Of a stretch of DNA of 6,242 bases, positions 1 through 5,279 are shown piece by piece. The notes below the pieces were generated by a model, which saw nothing but the letters and a program-made list of their open reading frames with translations, was not told where the DNA came from and did not search any database. How positions within the stretch are numbered: the stretch's first letter is position 1; every line of letters begins with the position of its first letter. Both the position numbers and the translations under genes were made by a program. Source of the DNA: an uncultured Lachnospiraceae bacterium (lineage in GTDB: Bacteria; Bacillota; Clostridia; Lachnospirales; Lachnospiraceae). The DNA is taken from the NCBI GenBank assembly GCA_947594335.1, contig CANQEC010000150.1, positions 1 through 6,242 of the forward strand. Direction: 5' to 3'.

Positions 1-827
1 AGGCAGGCTCCGGCGTTATGACCGCGGGCATTCCGGACAGCGCGGGTGTTCCGCGCGGATGTACAGCGGATACACTCTCGGCGGTCTACAATGATGCGTC
101 TTCCGTAGAGCGGCTGTTTGAGACTTTTCCGGATGAGATTGCGGCAGTGATCGTGGAGCCGGTCGGAGCAAACATGGGCGTGGTGCCTCCGGCGCCTGGA
201 TTTCTGGAATCGCTGCGCAGTCTGTGTACAAAATACGGCGCGGTTCTGATTTTTGACGAGGTGATCACAGGATTTCGTCTGGGCTTTGCCGGCGCGCAGG
301 GATATTTCGGCGTGGACGCTGACCTTGTGACGTACGGAAAGATCATCGGCGCGGGAATGCCGGTCGGCGCGTACGGAGGAAAGCGTGAGATCATGCAGAA
401 GGTGGCTCCGGTGGGCCCGGTCTATCAGGCGGGTACTTTGAGCGGCAACCCGGTCGCGATGGCCGCGGGAATGGCGCAGCTCACAATTCTGAAGGAGCAT
501 CCTGAAATCTATACGGAGCTGAACGAGAAGGGAAACTGGTTCTACGGCGAGGTGAAGAAACTGGTCAATGGATCCGGCATGACGGCGCAGGGGACCTCCT
601 GCGGATCGCTCGGCTGCATCTTCTTCACGGAGACGCCGGTCTGCAATTATGAGACGGCAAAGACTTCGGATACCGCGATGTATGCGAAATATTTCAATTA
701 TATGCTGGAGCACGGAATTTATCTTGCGCCGGCGCAGTTTGAGGCGATGTTCCTGTCGGCGGCCCATACAAGAGAAGAACTGGAAGGCGTGCTTGAGGTG
801 ATGCGCGGGTTTTTTGGCGGGCAGTGA
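1..827 (+). CDS. hemL: Glutamate-1-semialdehyde 2,1-aminomutase, 5'-truncated
   Basis: This PLP enzyme converts glutamate-1-semialdehyde to 5-aminolevulinate, the last step of the C5 route to all tetrapyrroles, in the cytosol. The first complete codon is at 3 and the frame is open to the left edge, so the ATG at 18 is internal. About 274 residues are visible, against roughly 425-430 for the family, so about 150 N-terminal residues lie outside the window. Visible family marks, counted from the codon at 3, are the AGSGV start segment, the PLP-contacting Asp85 in LIFDEVITGFR, the Schiff-base Lys113 in TYGKIIGAGMPVGAYGG (codon 339-341), AGTLSGNPVAMAAG, and the C-terminal YLAPAQFEAMFLSAAHT. The ring Lys together with the GxMPVGAYGG context separates it from other class III aminotransferases. 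Lying 111 bases before cobU, it probably feeds the cobalamin pathway. No frameshift is seen. Confidence 0.96.
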   Translation, partial: AGSGVMTAGIPDSAGVPRGCTADTLSAVYNDASSVERLFETFPDEIAAVIVEPVGANMGVVPPAPGFLESLRSLCTKYGAVLIFDEVITGFRLGFAGAQGYFGVDADLVTYGKIIGAGMPVGAYGGKREIMQKVAPVGPVYQAGTLSGNPVAMAAGMAQLTILKEHPEIYTELNEKGNWFYGEVKKLVNGSGMTAQGTSCGSLGCIFFTETPVCNYETAKTSDTAMYAKYFNYMLEHGIYLAPAQFEAMFLSAAHTREELEGVLEVMRGFFGGQ

Positions 828-839
828 TCTGTACTTTGG

Positions 840-870
840 CGAGGGAGATGCCGTATACCGGCGTTACTCG
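840..870 (+). other. Imperfect hairpin after hemL
   Basis: An outer stem CGAG/CTCG (840-843 with 867-870) encloses a second stem built on GCCG/CGGC (850-853 with 859-862) that extends outward through A-U and G-U pairs. The loop is TATAC. It lies 13 bases after the hemL stop codon. No T run follows, so it does not look like an intrinsic terminator. It may stabilise or process the mRNA, or it may be chance. The rest of this 111-base gap shows nothing recognisable except the cobU RBS AGGAGG at 927-932. Confidence 0.3.
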
Positions 871-938
871 TCTGGAACGACCGAAATAAATCAGAGCACG
901 TGGAACCTGCGGGAGGATTCTGAGTCAGGAGGCACCCT

Positions 939-1451
939 ATGTTTCATGTAATTACAGGAGGCAGCGGCAGCGGAAAATCGAAATACGCGGAGGAGCTTGT
1001 CCTGTCCGCGGGCAAAGGCACAAGAATTTATGTCGCCACAATGATTCCGTACGGGGAAGAAGGCATGCAGCGGGTGGAGCGCCACCGAAAGCTGCGCGCG
1101 CAGAAACATTTTCGCACGGTGGAATGTTACACGGGACTTGAAAAGCTTGTCTTTCCGAAGGACGGGATCGTTCTGCTTGAATGCATGTCGAATCTGGCCG
1201 CAAATGAGATGTATGAGGCGGACGGGGCGCACGAGCAGACGGCGCAGGCTATTTTGCGGGGGATCGACAGTCTCCGTGCGCAGGTGAGGCATTTGTTTGT
1301 TGTGACAAACGAAGTTTTTTCCGACGGACTCGCGTACGATGAGGAGACAATGCGTTATATCGCCTGCCTCGGAGAGATAAACCGCCGCCTTGCGCAGCGG
1401 GCGGATGCCGTCACCGAGGTTGTTTACGGGATTCCGGTGAAAGTAAAGTAA
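939..1451 (+). CDS. cobU: Adenosylcobinamide kinase / adenosylcobinamide-phosphate guanylyltransferase
   Basis: CobU phosphorylates adenosylcobinamide and then transfers GMP from GTP, giving adenosylcobinamide-GDP, the substrate of CobS. The protein has 170 residues, near the usual 170-185. The start ATG is set by AGGAGG at 927-932, six bases upstream. Visible motifs are the P-loop GGSGSGKS (residues 7-14), VATMIPYGEEGMQRVERHRKLR (29-53 region) with His49 matching the His that is guanylylated in Salmonella CobU, LLECMSNLAAN (79-89), and the C-terminal INRRLAQRADAVTEVVYGIPVKVK region (147-170). Oddity: after the conserved TNEV (123-126), the usual G-x-G-I-V-P loop is replaced by FSDGLAYDEETM. 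The next gene in the pathway, cobS, follows after 121 bases. A second CobU-family gene starts at 3084. Identity is secure; whether both activities are retained is inferred. Confidence 0.93.
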   Translation: MFHVITGGSGSGKSKYAEELVLSAGKGTRIYVATMIPYGEEGMQRVERHRKLRAQKHFRTVECYTGLEKLVFPKDGIVLLECMSNLAANEMYEADGAHEQTAQAILRGIDSLRAQVRHLFVVTNEVFSDGLAYDEETMRYIACLGEINRRLAQRADAVTEVVYGIPVKVK

Positions 1452-1572
1452 AATCCGGGCAGGGATAAAAGAGAAAGACAAAAGGAAATTCCGGTATTCC
1501 AAAAGAGCGCGGAAGCCAAACCGTGGAAAAACCAGGATAAAACCGCGGCAGAGCGGACGCAGGAGGTAGATT

Positions 1573-2349
1573 ATGAAACGTCTGTGGAACAGTCTGAATA
1601 TTGCTTTTTCCATGTACTCGCGGCTGCCGGCGGCTCAGTGCGACTGGTCAGAAGAAAACATGAAATATGTGATGTGTTTTTTTCCGTGGATTGGACTTGT
1701 GATCGGCGCGCTGTCACTGGGCTGGGATGCGCTGGCATCGTATCTGCATGTAGAGGATCCTTTAAGGACTGTTCTTCTGATGATGATTCCGCTTGCGGTC
1801 AGCGGGGGGATTCATCTGGACGGCCTTCTTGATACGGCGGACGCGCTCAGTTCCTGGCGGACGCGCGAGAAGCGCCTGGAAATTCTGAAGGATTCTCACG
1901 CGGGAGCATTCGCGGTTATTGTCTGCGCTGCGTATTTCTTTCTCCTGTATGGCGTTCTTGCCATGGTGAGAGGAAACATGACTGCTGTTTATGCGCTTGT
2001 TTTTGTTATCTCGCGCTCTTTGAGCGGATTTTCTGTCGTGACGTTTCCGAAGGCCTCGGCGGACGGGACAGTGGCCGGATTTTCAAGAAACGCGCAGACA
2101 CGGGTTATACAGAATGTCACGGTCTGCTATGTGCTCCTGTGCGCGGCCTGCGGTTTTTTGCTGCATCCGCTTTACGGCGCCGCGCTGCTTGCGGGCGTGC
2201 TGGCTTCTTTCCTCTGGTACTATCGGATGGCGATGAAAAATTTCGGAGGGATCAACGGGGATCTCGCGGGGTGCTTCCTGTCGGTATGTGAACTGGCGGC
2301 GCCGTTTGCACTGGTGCTGGCGGACCGGATCCTGCAGATCGCTGGATAA
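1573..2349 (+). CDS. cobS: Adenosylcobinamide-GDP ribazoletransferase (cobalamin synthase)
   Basis: This integral membrane enzyme joins adenosylcobinamide-GDP with alpha-ribazole (or its 5'-phosphate), producing cobalamin (phosphate) and GMP. Its 258 residues match the usual 245-270. The ATG follows AGGAGG (1561-1566) by six bases. The metal-binding signature GGIHLDGLLDTAD lies at 78-90 with Asp83, Asp87 and Asp90. ILKDSHAGAF follows around 104-113, and the FGGINGDLAG motif lies at 224-233. Hydrophobic segments near residues 32-55, 65-80, 112-132, 136-155, 180-210 and 235-250 fit a multi-pass protein. The 121-base gap upstream holds no gene. It contains a weak CCGTGG/CCGCGG pairing (1521-1526 with 1543-1548) and no terminator. 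No cobC-type phosphatase or cobT gene is present in this window, although both are frequent neighbours. Confidence 0.95.
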   Translation: MKRLWNSLNIAFSMYSRLPAAQCDWSEENMKYVMCFFPWIGLVIGALSLGWDALASYLHVEDPLRTVLLMMIPLAVSGGIHLDGLLDTADALSSWRTREKRLEILKDSHAGAFAVIVCAAYFFLLYGVLAMVRGNMTAVYALVFVISRSLSGFSVVTFPKASADGTVAGFSRNAQTRVIQNVTVCYVLLCAACGFLLHPLYGAALLAGVLASFLWYYRMAMKNFGGINGDLAGCFLSVCELAAPFALVLADRILQIAG

Positions 2350-2387
2350 CGATAAAAGCCCAGTCTCCATGCATAGCCGGGAGCAAG

Positions 2388-2417
2388 TTTACCTGCCAGT
2401 CGGTTTATATGTATAAG
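2388..2417 (+). promoter_or_regulatory. Candidate sigma-A-type promoter in the cobS-DUF523 gap
   Basis: TTTACC at 2388-2393 (4 of 6 matches to TTGACA) and TATAAG at 2412-2417 (5 of 6 to TATAAT) are separated by 18 bases. Transcription would begin near 2424, giving a leader of about 120 bases before the DUF523 gene. The placement in the widest gap and the terminator-like hairpin downstream support it. The match is by eye and such boxes arise by chance. Confidence 0.35.
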
Positions 2418-2469
2418 AGACGCTAACCTGTATGAGCAAAACAGTGATGCGGCCGAAGTGAAGCGCAGA

Positions 2470-2508
2470 CCGCGGAAGTGCCAAGGCACGAAGCGGCCCG
2501 TGGTTTTT
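2470..2508 (+). terminator. Terminator- or attenuator-like hairpin with T run
   Basis: CCGCGG (2470-2475) pairs with CCGTGG (2498-2503) with one G-U pair, enclosing a second stem GTGC/GCAC (2478-2481 with 2486-2489) around a CAAG loop. TTTTT follows at 2504-2508. This is the only stem plus T run I find in the window. A competing pairing, GGCCG (2451-2455) with CGGCC (2494-2498), cannot coexist with the outer stem and could act as an antiterminator. The asymmetric inner loop weakens the terminator, so partial termination or attenuation before the DUF523 gene is as likely as a true operon end after cobS. Confidence 0.45.
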
Positions 2509-2535
2509 AAATCATGGCTGTCGGATGATGGGAAA

Positions 2536-2541
2536 GGAAGG
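2536..2541 (+). promoter_or_regulatory. Ribosome-binding site that bears on the DUF523 start
   Basis: GGAAGG ends five bases before TTG 2547 and eleven bases before ATG 2553. The spacing favours TTG and the codon favours ATG. The two starts differ by only two residues. Confidence 0.5.
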
Positions 2542-2546
2542 CTGAC

Positions 2547-3011
2547 TTGAGTATGGAAGATAAGGTCAGACCTGCGGTTCTGGTCAGTGCCTGCCTGCTG
2601 GGAGTATGCTGCAAATACGACGGCGGACACAACAGAAACGAACAGGTAATTGCTCTGAAAGATCGGTTCCGTCTGATTCCGGTCTGTCCGGAACAGCTCG
2701 GCGGCCTGCCGACTCCGAGGATTCCGTCGGAGATACGGGATGGGAATGTCTTTGCGAAGGACGGAACGGATGTCACGGAAAATTTCACAAGGGGAGCGCG
2801 GGAGGCGCTGCGTCTGGCAGAGCTGTTCGAATGCAGATGCGCGGTTCTGAAAGCGCGAAGCCCTTCCTGCGGCAGCGAGGTTATTTACGACGGAACCTTT
2901 TCCGGGACGAAGACGGCAGGCGACGGTGTGACGGCATCGCTGCTGAAAAAGCAGGGGATCCGCATATACACGGAAGACGCGCAGGAATTTGGGGACGAGG
3001 ATATCTGCTGA
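2547..3011 (+). CDS. DUF523 family protein, possible Fe-S-dependent desulfidase
   Basis: A full-length single DUF523 domain of 154 residues (152 if ATG 2553 is used). Recognised marks, numbered from the TTG, are VSACLLGVCCKYDGGHN (13-29), PVCPEQLGGLPTPRIPSE (45-62) and KARSPSCG (102-109), then a GDGVTASLL segment. Cys16, Cys47 and Cys108 are the three family-wide cysteines. In the characterised member TudS, a thiouracil desulfidase, the equivalent cysteines hold an Fe-S cluster that removes sulfur from thiolated uracil. That the same chemistry occurs here is inference from family knowledge; the physiological substrate is unknown. It has no signal peptide or membrane segment. It lies between cobS and a CobU-like gene, with no known cobalamin step assigned to the family. 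The start is ambiguous between TTG and ATG. Confidence 0.88.
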   Translation: MSMEDKVRPAVLVSACLLGVCCKYDGGHNRNEQVIALKDRFRLIPVCPEQLGGLPTPRIPSEIRDGNVFAKDGTDVTENFTRGAREALRLAELFECRCAVLKARSPSCGSEVIYDGTFSGTKTAGDGVTASLLKKQGIRIYTEDAQEFGDEDIC

Positions 3012-3072
3012 CGCAGACCAGGATCCCGCGCGAAAAATCCGCAGACATATCCAGGGCTGTTGCCCCAAAAGC

Positions 3073-3077
3073 AGGAG
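3073..3077 (+). promoter_or_regulatory. Ribosome-binding site fixing the CobU-like start at 3084
   Basis: AGGAG lies six bases before ATG 3084. An upstream in-frame TTG at 3060 would add eight residues (MPQKQEKT) that precede the usual start of the family's first beta strand and has no comparable RBS, so 3084 is preferred. Confidence 0.75.
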
Positions 3078-3083
3078 AAGACC

Positions 3084-3491
3084 ATGAAGCTGATTATCGG
3101 AGGCGCGTGTCAGGGGAAACTGACTTACGCAAAGGAAACTTATCATATAACGGATGGATGGGCGGACGGAAGAAGCTGCAGCCGGAAAGATCTGAGCAGC
3201 TGCAGAGGAATCCATCATTTTCACGAATATATCCGGCGGATGATATTGTCCGGGGAACAGTCCGCGGCCCTGGCGGATCTGGAGCGGCAGGCCGGCGAGT
3301 TTGCGCGCACGCTGGCGCAGGAAAATCCGGAGCTTGTGATCGTCTCGGATGAGCTTGGCTATGGGATTGTGCCGGTGGAAAAGACAGACCGGCTCTGGCG
3401 CGAGCTGACAGGCCGGATCTGTACCTGTCTGGCCGCGCAGGCGGATGAGGTGGTCCGCGTGGTGTGCGGAATCGGGATAAGAATCAAATAA
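3084..3491 (+). CDS. Short CobU-family paralog with degenerate P-loop
   Basis: A 135-residue protein clearly related to CobU but about 40 residues shorter. The N-terminus reads KLIIGGACQGKLTYAKE: the P-loop frame G-x4-G-K is kept but the Ser/Thr after Lys12 is Leu13. The CobU segment carrying the guanylylated His is missing, replaced by a short stretch with GIHHFHEYIRRMI (42-54). The C-terminal half is canonical: VIVSDELGYGIVPVEKTDRL (85-104), then TGRICTCLAAQADEVV and VVCGIGIRIK. From memory, GGAxQGKL plus HFHxxIRR forms recur in Clostridia beside other B12 genes, usually annotated as CobU by similarity. Function is unknown: it could be a regulatory or structural partner of the CobU at 939-1451, or a monofunctional enzyme. 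It starts 72 bases after the DUF523 gene and ends just before a strong hairpin. Confidence 0.85.
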   Translation: MKLIIGGACQGKLTYAKETYHITDGWADGRSCSRKDLSSCRGIHHFHEYIRRMILSGEQSAALADLERQAGEFARTLAQENPELVIVSDELGYGIVPVEKTDRLWRELTGRICTCLAAQADEVVRVVCGIGIRIK

Positions 3492-3492
3492 G

Positions 3493-3528
3493 CGGCTGTC
3501 GTTCCGTAATAAATCGGAACGGCTGCCG
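3493..3528 (+). other. Strong hairpin between CobU-like stop and sirC RBS
   Basis: GTTCCG (3501-3506) and CGGAAC (3515-3520) pair perfectly around the loop TAATAAAT. The stem continues outward through C-G, U-G and G-C, one U-U mismatch, then four further pairs ending at 3493/3528. It starts two bases after the upstream stop codon, and the next gene's AGGAGG starts at 3531. No T run follows, so termination is unlikely. mRNA stabilisation or control of translation of the next gene is more plausible. Confidence 0.6.
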
Positions 3529-3540
3529 GCAGGAGGAGTT

Positions 3541-4005
3541 ATGTTTTTTCCGTTATTTGTGGATCTGTCGCAAAAAGAAATCCTGATCGTTGGCGCAGGG
3601 ACGATCGCGCGGCGGCGTATCCGGACGCTCTGTGGCTTCGCAGGGCATATGACCGTTGTCGCCCCCGGGGTTGATCCTGAAATCCGGGAACTTGCGAAGG
3701 ACTATCCGATCACCGTGTGGGAGCGGGAATTTGAGCCGGGTGATCTTGCGGGGAAGGATTTTGTGCTTGCGGCTGCGGATGACGAGGCGCTTAATCGTGA
3801 CATTTATGTGATGTGCAGAGAGAAGGGAATCCCCGCCAATAATTGCAGCGATAAAACAATGTGTGATTTTCAGTTTCCATCGGTTGTAAAGGACGGCGAT
3901 GTGGTGATCGGGATCAACGCATCCGGAAAAAACCACAGGCTTGTGAAGGAGACGAGGATCAGGGTGGAGAAAGCGCTGGGAGTATCCAAAGGAATTTACG
4001 GATAA
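3541..4005 (+). CDS. sirC: Precorrin-2 dehydrogenase, SirC / CysG N-terminal type
   Basis: Oxidises precorrin-2 to sirohydrochlorin with NAD+, the entry to the anaerobic cobalamin route (and to siroheme). The 154-residue protein opens with a strand and the Rossmann motif ILIVGAGTIARRRIRTL (14-30). It continues with VVAPGVDPEI, FVLAAADDEALNRDIY (74-89) and NNCSDKTMCDFQFPS (100-114), whose Asp104 matches the catalytic Asp of CysG and Met8p. IGINASGKNHRLVKETR closes the dimerisation region (123-139). It stops about 50 residues short of SirC, Met8p or the CysG N-terminal module, so the C-terminal helical part is missing. Chelatase activity is therefore doubtful and dehydrogenase function is more likely. 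The ATG follows AGGAGG (3531-3536) by four bases. It stands 49 bases after the CobU-like gene. Confidence 0.92.
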   Translation: MFFPLFVDLSQKEILIVGAGTIARRRIRTLCGFAGHMTVVAPGVDPEIRELAKDYPITVWEREFEPGDLAGKDFVLAAADDEALNRDIYVMCREKGIPANNCSDKTMCDFQFPSVVKDGDVVIGINASGKNHRLVKETRIRVEKALGVSKGIYG

Positions 4006-4131
4006 AAATCTGTCTCTGAAAAAGCTGGTTTCCGGGCGGATAAACGCTTCAGGAACGTTGGAAACGAATGGTTCTGAAAAAGAACTGTGAAGGCAGAAGC
4101 CGGGACATAAGAAAAACAGGGGAATTGTGGT

Positions 4132-5115
4132 ATGGGAAAATATTATGCAGGTTCACTGCTTGCGGTTCTGATCGGGTTTGCCGCGGATCTGATCTTTGGA
4201 GATCCGGTCACAAGATTTCATCCGATCTGCCTGATCGGAAATCTGATCGCGAAGATGGAAAAAGCAATAAGAAAACTGCTCCCGAAACGGGAGCGGGGCG
4301 AGCTGTGGGGAGGAGCGCTGCTGGCTGTGCTGGTAGTTCTGATTTCGGCGGGAATCCCCCTGCTTCTGCTTGCCGCTGCCTACCGTATATATTTCTGGTT
4401 CGGCGTGGCAGTGGAATCAGTTTTGTGCTTTTTTGTCTTTGCGGTAAAGACCTTGAAAAAAGAAAGCATGAACGTTGCGAAAGCACTGCAGACGGAAGGA
4501 CTGGAAGCCGGCAGGAGGGCCGTCTCGCGGATTGTCGGCCGCGATACGCAGAATCTGTCCGAGTCCGGCGTCGTGAAAGCGGCAGTCGAGACTGTGGCCG
4601 AGAATTTTTCGGACGGCGTGTTTGCGCCGATGCTGTATCTGATGATCGGCGGAGGTGTCCTCGGCTTTGCGTACAAAAGCATCAACACGATGGATTCGAT
4701 GATCGGCTACAAAAATGACAGGTATCTGTATTTTGGCAGGTTCGCAGCCAGGCTTGACGACGCGGCCAATTTTATTCCGTCCCGCCTTGCGGCGCTGTTT
4801 CTGATCGCGGCAGCCCCGCTGTCCGGGCTTGACGGAAAAAAGGCATGGGAGATTTTTCGCCGGGACCGGCTTTGTCACGCGAGTCCGAACTCTGCGCAGA
4901 CGGAAGCCGCTGCTGCCGGAGCCCTTTGCGTTCAGCTGGCCGGTGACGCGTACTATTTTGGGAAACTGCACAAAAAACCGTATATCGGCGATGATCTCAG
5001 ACCGGTTGAAGTGGAGGATATCGCAAGGGTCAACCATCTGATGGTGACGGCATCTGTGCTGTCGCTTGCCGTGCTCGCGGCAGTCAAGGGCATTGTGCTT
5101 GCGGCTGTTATGTGA
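4132..5115 (+). CDS. cbiB: Adenosylcobinamide-phosphate synthase
   Basis: This inner-membrane enzyme attaches aminopropanol O-phosphate (or aminopropanol) to adenosylcobyric acid, giving adenosylcobinamide phosphate, the CobU substrate. The 327 residues are normal for the family (about 310-325). Motifs in order are DLIFGDPVTRFHPICLIG (19-36), SRIVGRDTQNL (132-142), AAVETVAENFSDGVFAP (150-166), YKSINTMDSMIGYKNDRY (181-198), FGRFAARLDDAANFIPSRL (201-219) and HASPNSAQTEAAAAGAL (249-265). Hydrophobic segments near 6-22, 60-82, 85-106, 163-180, 217-231 and 304-326 fit a multi-pass protein. AGGGGA (4118-4123) lies eight bases before the ATG. The 126-base gap upstream has a weak GTTTCC/GGAAAC pairing (4028-4033 with 4060-4065) and no gene. 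The stop TGA is shared with an ATG in the frame of the next gene. Confidence 0.95.
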   Translation: MGKYYAGSLLAVLIGFAADLIFGDPVTRFHPICLIGNLIAKMEKAIRKLLPKRERGELWGGALLAVLVVLISAGIPLLLLAAAYRIYFWFGVAVESVLCFFVFAVKTLKKESMNVAKALQTEGLEAGRRAVSRIVGRDTQNLSESGVVKAAVETVAENFSDGVFAPMLYLMIGGGVLGFAYKSINTMDSMIGYKNDRYLYFGRFAARLDDAANFIPSRLAALFLIAAAPLSGLDGKKAWEIFRRDRLCHASPNSAQTEAAAAGALCVQLAGDAYYFGKLHKKPYIGDDLRPVEVEDIARVNHLMVTASVLSLAVLAAVKGIVLAAVM

Positions 5116-5279
5116 TGGTGATATTACGGACTGCTATGCGCTTTTGTTTTATTTCAGATCCGCTGAATATCAGAACCCTGAAACACTTCAGATATCTCGC
5201 GGCGTCCGCCGGATGGTCATGCAGACACTCTGGCTTATTGCCCGCGAAAATAAAAAGAAACAGCAGAGAGGGAACGAAA

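Noticed and set aside
891..1613. 240-codon open frame on the minus strand opposite cobU
   Set aside because: Same reasoning: it mirrors cobU, spans the intergenic gap, and has no recognisable domain.
2371..2397. GCCGGGAG followed by ACCTGCC, resembling the 3' end of a cobalamin riboswitch
   Set aside because: The two pieces are separated by seven extra bases. The conserved GGTG-AAATCC and GCCACTG core boxes are absent upstream, where they would fall inside cobS. The similar GAGTCAGGAGG at 922-932 before cobU also lacks any core.
2410..2421. TGTATAAGAGAC, identical to the core of the Tn5 mosaic end used in sequencing adapters
   Set aside because: Only 14 of 19 positions of the full mosaic end match, and both ends of it mismatch. 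There is no transposon gene or adapter sequence around it. The TATAAG part is equally well read as a -10 box. Probably chance, though raw reads across 2400-2430 would settle whether it marks an assembly join.
2220..3224. 334-codon open frame on the minus strand
   Set aside because: It lies opposite cobS, the DUF523 gene and the CobU-like gene, all with clear family motifs. Its translation is rich in Arg and Ser, shows no recognisable motif, and no RBS supports it. It is an antisense shadow of codons rich in G and C at the third position.
4068..4718. 216-codon + strand frame overlapping cbiB
   Set aside because: It overlaps the strongly conserved CbiB motifs in another frame and is Arg/Gly/Ser-rich, typical of a shadow frame.
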